42,897 bases of DNA, taken from contig JAIETR010000010.1 of assembly GCA_019745075.1 (NCBI GenBank), forward strand, positions 1 to 42,897. The letters are read 5' to 3'. Positions 19,427 to 27,191 of this stretch are shown in pieces. The DNA comes from Qipengyuania sp. Lineage in GTDB: Bacteria > Pseudomonadota > Alphaproteobacteria > Sphingomonadales > Sphingomonadaceae. Positions within the stretch are counted from its first letter, which is position 1. Every line of letters begins with the position of its first letter. Below the pieces are notes generated by a model. The model was given only the letters and a program-made list of their open reading frames with translations. It was not told the DNA's origin and did not search any database. The position numbers were made by a program, and so were the translations under genes.

Positions 19427-20143
19427 ATGGCTAGGAAGCGAAGAAGCGGGCGCGGGAAGCGCCGGAGATGGCGGACGCCGCTGCTCGTTATCGTGCTGCT
19501 CGCGGCGGTGCTGGCGGCGGGCTGGTGGCACTGGCGCGGCCGGCACTGGCGCCCCTCGGAAGCGCGCTATCCCGAACAGGGCGTGCTGGTGGGCGAGAGC
19601 GACGGCGCGGTTCGCTTCGCCATCGTCAAGGGCCTCGGCGCCAGCTTCGCCTATCTCGAGGCCAGCCGCGGGGCGAACAGCCGGGACCGCGGTTTCATCG
19701 CCAATCTCGCCGCGGCGCGCGAGCACGGGCTGGCGGCGGGCGCGGTGCATGTCTTCGATCCCTGCACCCCCGCCGATGCCCAATCGGCCAATTTCGTCAT
19801 CGCCGTCCCGCGCGACGCCCGGCTGCTGCCGCCCGCGATCCTGCTCGACGGCGACGCCGCGTTCTGCCCGCGGCCGGTGAGCGAGGCGGCGATCCAGAGC
19901 GAGCTGATGACGCTGGTCAACCAGATCGAGGCGCACGCCGGCAAGCCGGTGATTCTGGCGCCCAGCGCCGCGTTCGAGCGCCGCTACCGCGTCGGCGGCC
20001 GGATCGAACGCAATCTGTGGCTTACGCGCGGCCTGGCCGAGCCTGGCTACGCCGGCAGACCCTGGACGCTGTGGACCGCCAACGAGACGCTCCAGACCGA
20101 AGCCGCCGAAAACCCGCTTCGCTGGGTCGTGGCGCGGCCTTGA
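19427..20143 (+). CDS. GH25 (lysozyme-fold) family protein, membrane-anchored, catalytic acids apparently lost
   Basis: 238 aa. An Arg/Lys-rich N-terminus (residues 1-17) precedes one transmembrane helix (18-36), so the domain is periplasmic. From residue 50 the GH25 pattern is readable: GVLVGESDGAVRFAIVKGLG, FAYLEASRGA, GFIANLAAAREHGLAAGAVH, LLPPAILLDGD, and a C-terminal WTLWTANE. Active GH25 enzymes have Asp in an early GVDVS-type strand and Asp/Glu in LDVE; here these places read GVLVGES and LLDGD. The usual Glu is missing, so it is probably an inactive or altered muramidase fold. It sits 4 nt after UPF0262, likely in one operon. Confidence 0.72.
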   Translation: MARKRRSGRGKRRRWRTPLLVIVLLAAVLAAGWWHWRGRHWRPSEARYPEQGVLVGESDGAVRFAIVKGLGASFAYLEASRGANSRDRGFIANLAAAREHGLAAGAVHVFDPCTPADAQSANFVIAVPRDARLLPPAILLDGDAAFCPRPVSEAAIQSELMTLVNQIEAHAGKPVILAPSAAFERRYRVGGRIERNLWLTRGLAEPGYAGRPWTLWTANETLQTEAAENPLRWVVARP

Positions 20144-20296
20144 TGCAGGGAAACGGCCCATCCGTTGCAACAAACGATTTGGCGGCCATTCAATTCTAGT
20201 TCAGGCCATTGCTTTACAAAGGAACACAATCGCCAGCGGTGAGTCCGAAAGATGAAGGGTTCGCGGTGCGAGGCGTGGATTAAGAAAGGACATGAC

Positions 20297-21007
20297 ATGT
20301 CGATCCGTGCATCGCATTGGGGGCGCCGTCTGAAGCAGGCCTCCATCCCGCTCCTTCTCGCCGGCCTCGCCGCCTGCGCGACGCCGTTCAACGCCGATGT
20401 CACGCGCTATCAGGCGCAGCTGCCCGCCCCGCAGGGGCAGAGCTTCGCCGTGGTCGCGGAGGATCCCGCGCTGGCCGGCGGGCTCGAGTTCAGCCAATAC
20501 GCCAGCCTTGTCGCGGCGCAGATGCAGCGGCTGGGATATATCCAGGCGTCTTCGCCCCAAAACGCCACCCTGCTGGTGCGCTTCGACTACGGCGTCGACC
20601 GCGGCCGCGAGCGAATTCGCCGGACCGGCTTCTCCGATCCCTTCTACGGCCCGTGGTATGGCTATTCGCCCTTCGGCTATGGCGCTGGCTGGGGGCATGG
20701 CCCGATCGGTTACGGCCGATACCCCGGCTTCTACAGGGGCGGGCCGTGGGCGTTCGGAATGTATGATCCGTTCTTCGGTGGCGGTTTGGACAGCTACACC
20801 GTGTATACCAGCGGGATCGACCTCAAGATCGACCGCGCGTCGGACAAGGCGCGGCTGTTCGAAGGCAAGGCGCAGGCGCTCTCGACCTCGAACCGGCTGC
20901 AGTATCTGGTGCCCAATCTGGTCGACGCGATGTTCACCGACTTCCCGGGCGAATCGGGCCGCACGGTGCGCATTTCGGTGGCGCCGGAGAAAACCGCTTC
21001 GCGCTGA
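20297..21007 (+). CDS. DUF4136 family lipoprotein
   Basis: 236 aa from the ATG at 20297 (GAAAGGA upstream); an in-frame start at 20252 is less likely. The signal sequence ends in the lipobox LAAC (Cys at about 27), so the protein is lipid-anchored, probably to the outer membrane. The DUF4136 core is split by a Gly/Tyr/Pro/Phe-rich stretch (about 120-165). The C-terminal half contains DLKIDRASDKARLFEGKAQA and LVPNLVDAMFTDFPGESG, the family signature. Function is unknown. A GC hairpin follows the stop. Confidence 0.82.
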   Translation: MSIRASHWGRRLKQASIPLLLAGLAACATPFNADVTRYQAQLPAPQGQSFAVVAEDPALAGGLEFSQYASLVAAQMQRLGYIQASSPQNATLLVRFDYGVDRGRERIRRTGFSDPFYGPWYGYSPFGYGAGWGHGPIGYGRYPGFYRGGPWAFGMYDPFFGGGLDSYTVYTSGIDLKIDRASDKARLFEGKAQALSTSNRLQYLVPNLVDAMFTDFPGESGRTVRISVAPEKTASR

Positions 21008-21029
21008 GATTTCAAAGTGTTACGCATGG

Positions 21030-21053
21030 AGGGCGGGCCGCGAGGTCCGCCCT
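21030..21053 (+). terminator. Probable terminator hairpin after the DUF4136 gene
   Basis: AGGGCGG at 21030-21036 pairs with CCGCCCT at 21047-21053, and an inner CC/GG pair closes a GCGA loop, the loop used by the terminators at 1.2 and 4.8 kb. The tail is TCCCGG rather than a T-run, so termination may be partial. Confidence 0.55.
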
Positions 21054-21062
21054 TCCCGGTTT

Positions 21063-21143
21063 CAGGCGGAGACCCGGAGACGCGGAGATCTTTCGCGCTC
21101 GCGGCGGCGCATAACCTCCGCGCCTCTGCGCGCTTGCGAGCGA
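21063..21143. repeat. Degraded inverted repeat, CGCAGAG family (copy 3)
   Basis: The left part carries CGGAGACCCGGAGACGCGGAG (21067 onward) and CGCGCTCGC; the right part (21116-21143) carries CTCCGCGCCTCTGCGCGC and GCGAGCG. The units and 9-bp phasing match copies 1 and 2, but the arms are shorter and mismatched and the loop is only about 15 bp. It follows the DUF4136 terminator directly. Confidence 0.65.
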
Positions 21144-21186
21144 CAGACCTCCCCATTCGGCGCGCTACCGTGCCAATTGGACTAGG

Positions 21187-21217
21187 GCCCTAATTAGGGA
21201 CTGTCCCTAATTAGGGC
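21187..21217. repeat. 31-bp near-perfect palindrome (CCCTAATTAGGGAC type)
   Basis: Bases 21187-21217 read the same on both strands except at the central base. Each half contains CCCTAATTAGGGAC, itself mostly palindromic, so both a cruciform and smaller half-hairpins are possible. Palindromes with GGGACTGTCCC centres are found beside REP-associated tyrosine transposases in other proteobacteria; no transposase gene is near here. An unrelated 12-bp palindrome CCCCGGCCGGGG follows at 21220-21231. Confidence 0.8.
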
Positions 21218-21254
21218 GGCCCCGGCCGGGGGTGCCGGCAAGCGGCGATTTGTC

Positions 21255-21866
21255 TTGACTGACATAACCAGATAGGTTAGGCGGCGAATCGATCCTGCTT
21301 TCGGGCTGGATCGACAAGGACCGGAGGCGGGCGAGACCGGCTCATCCTCCTCCTTGCCCTCGCGTCTGAACCAGGCGCGCGGGGCAGCGCGGCAGGCGCG
21401 GGTGCACGTGGGGCGCAGCGGTACGGTCAACCGTCGCGCGCGACGCCTAACCTAACGCCAGCTCCCGTGGGAATGGATGGCGGACCCACCGCCGGTAAGG
21501 TTGGACCAATGGTCTGGCTCGATCCGGGGGAACCAAGAGCTCCGCCTGTGAATCGCATGGCCGCGCGGCCGCTGACCGGTGAGCTTCGGCTGGGCCGGCA
21601 CGGACCACAAGGCATGCGTGCGGCCAGGGATGGGACGCGAGCCCCCCGCCCTGGATCAGCCATTCCGCCGGCGAACCAAACCAGGGCCGAGCCGGACACG
21701 CCGCAGCGGGCGGACCCCGGCCATTCGCCTACAATCCCGCTGCCCGCTCGTCCCGTAACAAGGCACGTCGACTGACGCCGTGCCTGCCGCGCGGTTCCTT
21801 GCTGGAGTGTCGATTTGGCGGACGCGACACGCGTCCCAGGTCCGGGGTAGCGCCCGGATGTTTTTG
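21255..21866 (+). ncRNA. Candidate structured non-coding transcription unit (no family recognised)
   Basis: The block from 21218 to 21906 has no convincing protein gene; the short open frames lack ribosome sites and recognisable sequence. Seen on the plus strand: TTGACT at 21255 as a possible -35 with a poor -10 near 21277; TAGGTTAGGCG (21273-21283) pairing with CGCCTAACCTA (21444-21454); inside it TCGATCC/GGATCGA (21289-21295, 21308-21314) and CAAGGA-GGAGG against CCTCC-TCCTTG (21315-21356); further stems at 21480-21494 and 21763-21785; and a terminator at 21841-21866. The RNase P core and a tmRNA tag were looked for and not found. Degraded repeats could also give this pattern. Confidence 0.3.
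21841..21866 (+). terminator. Intrinsic terminator inside the gene-free block
   Basis: TCCGGG (21841-21846), loop GTAGCG, CCCGGA (21853-21858), then TG and five Ts. This terminator-like hairpin has no protein gene upstream, which is part of the case for a non-coding transcript. Confidence 0.55.
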
Positions 21867-21906
21867 GGTCCCGATTCCGCTGGCCTTAGCGTCCGGCGGC
21901 AGTTGC

Positions 21907-22038
21907 TCACACAAAGACACAAAGACACGAAGACACGAAGAGCGCAGCCCGCGCCGCAGGGCTTCCGCCTCGATGGCTGAGTTCGCGTCAGCAGAGCGGC
22001 TTCGCCGCCGGCGCTTCCATCTTCGTGTCTTTGTGTGA
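21907..22038. repeat. Inverted repeat, TCACACAAAG family (copy 1)
   Basis: The left arm from 21907 has four consecutive 8-bp units (ACACAAAG twice, ACACGAAG twice) at 21908-21939. The right arm (22021-22038) is CTTCGTGTCTTTGTGTGA and holds only two. The first 18 bp of the left arm match the right arm with one mismatch. The loop contains GCGGCTTCGCCGC at 21996-22008. It lies 63 nt past the dut stop, on its 3' side. Confidence 0.88.
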
Positions 22039-22100
22039 ACCAAAACCCGTGCCGCCGCAGCAGAAAAACGCTGCCTGTCCTGTCGTCATCGCCTTTGGCG

Positions 22101-22574
22101 TCAGAGCTTCGCGTGCCCTCCGGTCGAGCCGAAGCCGCCGCTCCCGCGCGCGGTCTCGTCGAGGCCCGCGACCTCTTCCCACTCCGCCTGCACCACCGGC
22201 GCGAGCACCAGTTGCGCCACGCGATCGCCGCGGTGGATGGCGAAGGGCTCCGCGCCGTGGTTGATCAGGATGACCTTGAGCTCGCCGCGATAATCGCAAT
22301 CGATCGTGCCGGGGGTGTTAGGGACCGAAATGCCGTGCTTCAGCGCGAGGCCCGAGCGCGGGCGGACCTGGATTTCGTAGCCGGGCGGGATCGCCAGCGC
22401 GAGCCCGGTGGCGACGGCATGCCGCGCGCCGGGGGCCAGCGTCACCTCCTCGGCGGCGAGCACGTCCATGCCCGCGGCGCCCTCGGTGGCGTAGGCGGGC
22501 AGGGCGAGGCCTTCGCCATGCGGCAGGCGACGGACTTTGACCGCCACCGGCTCTGCGTGGACCGGCCCGATCAC
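22101..22574 (-). CDS. dut: Deoxyuridine 5'-triphosphate nucleotidohydrolase
   Basis: 157 aa. It hydrolyses dUTP to dUMP, which keeps uracil out of DNA and feeds thymidylate synthesis. The five trimeric dUTPase motifs are present: AAGMDVLA (I), [11 protein letters not shown] (II), [16 protein letters not shown] (III), RGDRVAQLV (IV) and the C-terminal [10 protein letters not shown] (V). The start is a GTG at 22574 that overlaps the coaBC stop (GTGA), so translation is coupled to coaBC. The coaBC-dut pairing is common in proteobacteria. Confidence 0.96.
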   Translation of the reverse strand: MIGPVHAEPVAVKVRRLPHGEGLALPAYATEGAAGMDVLAAEEVTLAPGARHAVATGLALAIPPGYEIQVRPRSGLALKHGISVPNTPGTIDCDYRGELKVILINHGAEPFAIHRGDRVAQLVLAPVVQAEWEEVAGLDETARGSGGFGSTGGHAKL

Positions 22575-24313
22575 CCTTCGGCCGCGGCCGGCTGCTCGGC
22601 GAGCGCCTCGGCGGCGCGGCGCACCAGTTCGCGCGCGACCTCGTTCTTGCCCATCTCGGGAAGCTCCTCGACCCCCTGCGACGTCACGATGTGGACATGG
22701 TTCGAATCCCCGCCCATCACGCCCGTCCCGTCGCCATCGTGGCTGACATCGTTGGCGACGATCCAGTCGGCCCCCTTGCGCTTGCGCTTCGACTTGGCGT
22801 TGTCGATCACGTTCTCGGTTTCGGCGGCGAATCCGATCAGCAGCTTGGGCCGCTTGCGCGCGGCGGCGAGGGTGGCGAGGATGTCGGGGTTTTCGGTGAG
22901 GATCAGCGCCGGCGGGGCGCTGCCGCGCTTCTTCATCTTCTCCGAGGCGACATGGCGGCTCTTCCAGTCGGCGACCGCGGCGACCATGAAGGCGGCATCG
23001 GCGGGCAGCGCGCGGCGCACCGCCTCGGCCATTTCGTCGGCGCTTTCGACATCGACGCGCTCGACCCCGAGCGGTGTCGGCAGGCTGACCGGGCCGGAAA
23101 TCAGCGTGACCCGCGCGCCGGCGGCCGCGGCCATCGCGGCGATCGCATAGCCCTGCTTCCCGCTCGAGCGGTTGGCGATGTAGCGGACCGGGTCGATGGG
23201 CTCCCAGGTCGGGCCGGCGGTGACGACGACATGCTTGCCGTGGAGCGGGCGATGCTCGGGATCGGCGTCGAATTCGACCTGGCCGGCGAGCGGATCCGCC
23301 AGGAACTCGGCGGCCTGCGTCGCGATCGGCTGCCGGTCGCCGGGAATCGGCTGCGGGCGCGCGCTCCGGTCCTGCCGCGCGACCTCGTGGTTGATCGCTT
23401 CGCGGTCGGTCGGCGGGGCCGCGCTCGCCTTGCCTTTCCTGGCCAGCAGGGGGCCGCCTGGCAGCGGAGCGAATTCCGGAGCCTCTTCGATCGGAGTGCC
23501 GTGCAGAAGCCCTTCGGCATCGAAGGGGTCGAGCTCGGGCAGCGCGTCCAGTTCGGCGTCGATGTCCTCGTGGCTGCGCTTGGCGGTCGAGCGCGGGATG
23601 ATCGCCGAGAACAGGCTGGAAAGCCGCCCCGCGGTGGCGCTCTCCTCTTCATCGGCGTCTTCGGGCTCGAGCGCTTCGACCGCGGCCTCCTGAACCGCCG
23701 CCTTGGCCGCGGTCCTGGGAGCTGCGAGCGCCGGCGCCGGCGCGGGCCGAGCATCGGGCAGCGCGATGTCGAGCGACAGCTCGCGCGCGATTTCGGAGAG
23801 GATCGCGACCGGCTCGGGCAGGCGGCCCGGCCCCCACTCGCCGCAGGCCATCTCGCCCTCGTCGGGCTCCATCACCGTCACGCCCGCCTGGCGCAGCCAT
23901 TCGGCGTTGCGGCGGGTGGTGCCGTGCTCCCACATCCGCACGTTCATCGCGGGCACGGTGAGCACCGGCTTGTCGGTGGCGAGGATCAGCGTGGTGGCGA
24001 GGTCGTCGGCGATGCCGGCCGCCATCTTGGCGAGCAGGTCCGCGGTCGCCGGGCAGACCACGACCAGGTCCGCCTCGCGCGAGAGCTGGATGTGCCCCAT
24101 CTCGACCTCGTCCTTGAGGTCGAACAGGCTGGTATAGACCTTGTTGCCGGAGAGCGCGGCGAGCGCCATCGGGGTGACGAACTGCTGGCCGCCCTCGGTC
24201 AGCACGCAGGTCACCTCGCCGCCCGATTTGCGGATCAGGCGCACCAGCTCGCAGGACTTGTAGGCGGCGATGCCCCCGCCGACGATCAGCAGGATGCGCG
24301 GCCCGGCGCTCAT
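22571..24313 (-). CDS. coaBC: Bifunctional phosphopantothenoylcysteine decarboxylase / phosphopantothenate-cysteine ligase with long linker
   Basis: 580 aa from the ATG at 24313 ([14 protein letters not shown]); an ATG at 24379 would add 22 residues. The CoaC flavoprotein domain (1-185) has [10 protein letters not shown] with the active-site His74 and [10 protein letters not shown] with Cys157. The CoaB domain (about 358-580) has [29 protein letters not shown] and the catalytic Lys region SEKMKK. CoaBC is usually about 400 aa. Here about 170 residues rich in Ala, Glu, Asp and Pro separate the domains (about 187-357), probably mostly disordered. It makes 4'-phosphopantetheine from phosphopantothenate, cysteine, CTP and FMN chemistry. 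It overlaps dut. Confidence 0.95.
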   Translation of the reverse strand: MSAGPRILLIVGGGIAAYKSCELVRLIRKSGGEVTCVLTEGGQQFVTPMALAALSGNKVYTSLFDLKDEVEMGHIQLSREADLVVVCPATADLLAKMAAGIADDLATTLILATDKPVLTVPAMNVRMWEHGTTRRNAEWLRQAGVTVMEPDEGEMACGEWGPGRLPEPVAILSEIARELSLDIALPDARPAPAPALAAPRTAAKAAVQEAAVEALEPEDADEEESATAGRLSSLFSAIIPRSTAKRSHEDIDAELDALPELDPFDAEGLLHGTPIEEAPEFAPLPGGPLLARKGKASAAPPTDREAINHEVARQDRSARPQPIPGDRQPIATQAAEFLADPLAGQVEFDADPEHRPLHGKHVVVTAGPTWEPIDPVRYIANRSSGKQGYAIAAMAAAAGARVTLISGPVSLPTPLGVERVDVESADEMAEAVRRALPADAAFMVAAVADWKSRHVASEKMKKRGSAPPALILTENPDILATLAAARKRPKLLIGFAAETENVIDNAKSKRKRKGADWIVANDVSHDGDGTGVMGGDSNHVHIVTSQGVEELPEMGKNEVARELVRRAAEALAEQPAAAEG

Positions 24314-24460
24314 CGGGCCGGCGCTCTTTCGGTGGTGGCCCGATTCCGATGCGGCGCGGATCGGTGCGTGCTGTCCCATCGGCTCATTCCCGCGCTGCTA
24401 GCGCCCCCTCATGCACTTGGCCAGCACCCGCGGATCGGAGGGATGCGGGCCAGCGCGTAG

Positions 24461-24502
24461 CAAATCCTTGGCCCGGCCTTAACCGCGCCGCGTTAGGATT
24501 TG
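24461..24502. other. Inverted repeat in the ubiB-coaBC gap
   Basis: CAAATCCT (24461-24468) pairs with AGGATTTG (24495-24502). It lies about 150 nt upstream of the coaBC start in the 417-nt gap that must also hold any coaBC promoter. It could be an operator or an mRNA stem; nothing decides between these. The rest of the gap (24314-24730) holds the repeat at 24581-24696 and no gene. Confidence 0.4.
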
Positions 24503-24580
24503 GTTTCCTTGATGAACGTCGCCGGGAGGAAAGCAGCAGCCGCTACGTTGGCGTCGTGGGATAGGGCCGTGCTTTTTGTC

Positions 24581-24696
24581 TCACACAAAGACACGAAGAG
24601 GTCAGCACTCGCGGTGACGCCGTTCCGCTATTGCGAACCTTGCGGGTCAGGAAAATTGCCTGCGGCGCGCGATGCCCTCTTCGTGTCTTTGTGTGA
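24581..24696. repeat. Inverted repeat, TCACACAAAG family (copy 2)
   Basis: The arms TCACACAAAGACACGAAGAG (24581-24600) and 24677-24696 are exact reverse complements over 20 bp. The loop begins GTCAGC, as in copy 3 (28046). It lies 34 nt past the 3' end of ubiB, which reads leftward and stops at 24731. Confidence 0.9.
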
Positions 24697-24730
24697 AAAT
24701 CCTTATTCCGCCCCGGCGGCAGGCGCCTGA

Positions 24731-26284
24731 TTAGAGGTAGCCGAGCGTCGCGCTCAGCCAGACCAGCGCGGCGCCGGCCGCCGTCGCAAGGACATAACCG
24801 ATCATCGGCCCGCGTTCGCGGCTGCGCCGTTCCCACACGAGCTCGACGTCCGGAAGCGGCGGCGGATCGGGCGCGCCGCCGCGGGGCGGGAATTGCTCCT
24901 CGAGCCTGCGAATCAGCGCCGGTACGCGCAACAGCGTCTCGGTATCGGTGCGGATGCGTTCGGCCAGCGCCGCCTCGGGACCCAGCTCGTCGCGGATCCA
25001 CTCGCGCACGAAGGGGGCCGAGACGTCCCACATGTTGATCGCGGGGTCGAGGCTGGTGGCGATCCCCTCGACCATCACCATCGTCTTCTGCAGCAGCAGC
25101 AGGTGGGGCTGGGTCTGCATGTCGAAATCGCGGGTGATCGCGAACAGTCCGTCGAGCATCTGGCCTACCGAAAGCTCGCTGACGGGTTTGCCGCGCATGG
25201 GCTCGCCCACGGCGCGCAGCGCGGTGGCGAACTCGTCCACCGAATGGTGGCTGGGCACATATTGCGCCTCGAAATGGATTTCCGCCACGCGCCGGTAGTT
25301 GCCGGTGATGAGGCCGTAGAGGATTTCCGCCAGCCACTGCCGCGCGCGCCGGTCGATCCGCCCCATGATCCCGAAATCGATCGCCACGATGGTGCCGTCG
25401 GCCTGCACGAACAGGTTCCCCTGGTGCATGTCGGCATGGAAGAAGCCCGAGGAAATCGCCTGCTTCAGGAAGGCGAGCACCAGGCGGCGCGCGAGCGCGG
25501 GCAGATCGTGCCCGGCGGCGCGCAGCGCGTCGATATCGGCGATCTTGACCCCGTCGACCCATTCGAGCGTCAGCACGCGGCCGTTGGTGCGGTCCCAGTC
25601 GATTGCCGGGATGCGGTAGCCCTGGGCGCCGACCATCGCTTCGGCGAGCTCCGAAGCGCTCGCGGCCTCGCGCCTGAGGTCGAGTTCGCGCGCGGTCCAG
25701 CGCTTGAAGTTGGCGATCGTCAACCGCGGGCGCAGCCGCGCCGCCTCGCCGCCCAGCGCCTCGAGATGCGCGGCCGCCCATTCATAGGTGTCGATGTCGC
25801 GCGCGAACTTCTCGCGGATGCCGGCGCGCAGCACCTTGACCGCGACGTCGCGCCCTTGCGCGGTGGTCGCGCGGTGGACCTGCGCGATCGAGGCCGCGCC
25901 CACCGGCACCGGATCGAACTCGGCGTAGAGCGCGGACAGCGGCTGGCCGAAGCCGGTCTCGATGGTGGCGCGAATCTGCTCGAAGGGCTCGGGCGGCAGG
26001 CTGTCCTGGAGCGTGAGCAGGTTGCGCGCCGCTTCCTCGCCCACGATGTCGGGCCGGGTCGCGAGCGTCTGGCCCAGCTTGATCGCCGCCGGCCCGATGG
26101 CGCGGAAGGCACCGGCGTAATCGGGCACGCGGCGTTTCACCGTGCCGATCGAGAACAGCCGGATCAGCCGCTTGACCGGAACCGGCGCGTTCGGGTCGTG
26201 CCGGATACCGCGCAGCGCGCCGTGGCGCGCGGCGACGCGCGCCCATTTCCCGAGCCGCCAGATATGCGTCGCGGGGCGGGCCAC
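24731..26284 (-). CDS. ubiB: UbiB family atypical kinase/ATPase for ubiquinone biosynthesis
   Basis: 517 aa from a GTG at 26284. The ABC1/ADCK/UbiB domain shows the signature KLGQTLATRPD (KxGQ motif), the Ala-rich nucleotide loop PVGAASIAQVHRA, VAVKVLR with the Lys, FFHADMHQGN and AIDFGIMGR. A pair of C-terminal transmembrane helices or one long one (IGYVLATAAGAALVWLSATLGYL) anchors it. UbiB is required for aerobic coenzyme Q synthesis as an accessory ATPase that helps extract lipophilic intermediates. It follows ubiE across 118 nt that contain a GC-rich inverted repeat. That repeat's outer arm supplies the purine-rich sequence in the Shine-Dalgarno position. Confidence 0.94.
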   Translation of the reverse strand: MARPATHIWRLGKWARVAARHGALRGIRHDPNAPVPVKRLIRLFSIGTVKRRVPDYAGAFRAIGPAAIKLGQTLATRPDIVGEEAARNLLTLQDSLPPEPFEQIRATIETGFGQPLSALYAEFDPVPVGAASIAQVHRATTAQGRDVAVKVLRAGIREKFARDIDTYEWAAAHLEALGGEAARLRPRLTIANFKRWTARELDLRREAASASELAEAMVGAQGYRIPAIDWDRTNGRVLTLEWVDGVKIADIDALRAAGHDLPALARRLVLAFLKQAISSGFFHADMHQGNLFVQADGTIVAIDFGIMGRIDRRARQWLAEILYGLITGNYRRVAEIHFEAQYVPSHHSVDEFATALRAVGEPMRGKPVSELSVGQMLDGLFAITRDFDMQTQPHLLLLQKTMVMVEGIATSLDPAINMWDVSAPFVREWIRDELGPEAALAERIRTDTETLLRVPALIRRLEEQFPPRGGAPDPPPLPDVELVWERRSRERGPMIGYVLATAAGAALVWLSATLGYL

Positions 26285-26289
26285 TACTA

Positions 26290-26385
26290 AAGCCCCTCCC
26301 CTTCAGGGGGGGGGGTGGGGTGGGGCTTGTCGGAAATGTCGGCACATCCCCCACCCCAAACCCCTCCCCTGAAGGGGAGGGGCTT
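26290..26385. repeat. GC-rich inverted repeat between ubiE and ubiB
   Basis: AAGCCCCTCCCCTTCAGGGG (26290-26309) is the exact reverse complement of 26366-26385. Inside, GGTGGGGTGGGG and CCCCACCCC-type sequences extend the pairing to about 35 bp around a loop of about 24 nt. The near end is 5 nt from the ubiB GTG, and read toward ubiB it gives GGGGAGGGGC at ribosome-site distance. Repeats built on CCCCTCCCCTTCAGGGG are common between genes in sphingomonads. Confidence 0.92.
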
Positions 26386-26402
26386 CAAGCGCGGGGCCAC
26401 CC

Positions 26403-27134
26403 TCACACCTTCCACCCCGAATGGATCGCGACGAGGCCGCCGAGGATCGGCTCGACCTTCGTCTGCGAGAAGCCCGCGGCGCCGATCATCGCCTCGAACC
26501 GCGGCATCGGCGGGAAGCGGCGGATCGATTCGACCAAGTAGCGGTAGCTTTCCGCATCGCCCGCGATCGCCTGCCCCATGCGCGGCACCAGATGCTCGGA
26601 ATAAAGGTCGTAGGCCTTGTCGAACCCGGGCCATTCGACGGTCGAGAACTCGAGGCAGAAGAACCGTCCGCCGAATTTGAGCACCCGGTGCGCCTCGGCC
26701 AGCGCGCGGTCGATATGCGTCACGTTGCGGATGCCGAAGGCGATGGTGTAGGCGTCGAACTGGCGGCTCGGGTAGCTGAGCTGTTCCGCGTTCTGGCACG
26801 ACCAGGCGAGGCCGGTGAGCCCGCGCTCGAGCGCCCGCTCGATGCCCACGTCGAGCATGTCCTGGTTGATGTCGGCCACCGTCACCTCGGCGCCCCGCTC
26901 GGCCATCCGGAAGGCGATGTCGCCGGTGCCGCCGGCCATGTCGAGGATCGCCTCCCCGGCGCGGGGTTTCACGCGGCGCACGAATGTGTCCTTCCACAGC
27001 CGGTGCAGCCCGAGCGACATGGCGTCGTTCATGACGTCGTATTTGCCCGCCACGCTCGAGAAGACCGCGCCGACGCGGCGGGTCTTTTCCTCGGGGGCGA
27101 CCTCCTCGTAGCCGAAGGAAACGGTTTCGCTCAT
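26403..27134 (-). CDS. ubiE: Demethylmenaquinone/2-methoxy-6-polyprenyl-1,4-benzoquinol C-methyltransferase
   Basis: 243 aa from the ATG at 27134 (MSETVSFGYEEV). The class I SAM methyltransferase has the UbiE pattern: VFSSVAGKYDVMNDAMSLG near the N-terminus, the SAM motif LDMAGGTGDIAF, and GIRNVTHIDRALAEAHRVL with FGGRFFCLEFS. It performs the C-methylation step of ubiquinone (and menaquinone) synthesis. It is divergent from mutM across 57 nt and leads the minus-strand series ubiE-ubiB-coaBC-dut. Confidence 0.96.
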   Translation of the reverse strand: MSETVSFGYEEVAPEEKTRRVGAVFSSVAGKYDVMNDAMSLGLHRLWKDTFVRRVKPRAGEAILDMAGGTGDIAFRMAERGAEVTVADINQDMLDVGIERALERGLTGLAWSCQNAEQLSYPSRQFDAYTIAFGIRNVTHIDRALAEAHRVLKFGGRFFCLEFSTVEWPGFDKAYDLYSEHLVPRMGQAIAGDAESYRYLVESIRRFPPMPRFEAMIGAAGFSQTKVEPILGGLVAIHSGWKV

Positions 27135-27191
27135 GGCGGTGCGCCTTAGGGAGAATTGCAGGGGCCGCAAAGGGTGTTAGGGGCTGGCGGC

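Noticed and set aside
21427-21775. Short open frames on both strands (90 and 102 codons)
   Set aside because: They are Pro/Gly/Arg-rich as expected from GC-rich non-coding DNA, lack ribosome sites and show no recognisable domain.
21218-21906. RNase P RNA or permuted tmRNA in the gene-free block
   Set aside because: The conserved GAGGAAAGTCC of RNase P and any tmRNA tag or T-arm are absent on both strands.
22699-22710. GGTTCGAATCC resembling a tRNA T-arm
   Set aside because: It is antisense to the conserved CoaB coding sequence and there is no acceptor or anticodon stem around it.
24523-24560. Sequence GGAGGAAAGCAGCAGCC, similar to the conserved loop of bacterial SRP RNA
   Set aside because: The SRP core reads GGAAGGAAGCAGCC. 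Here the spacing differs, and no long stem closes the expected hairpin around it.
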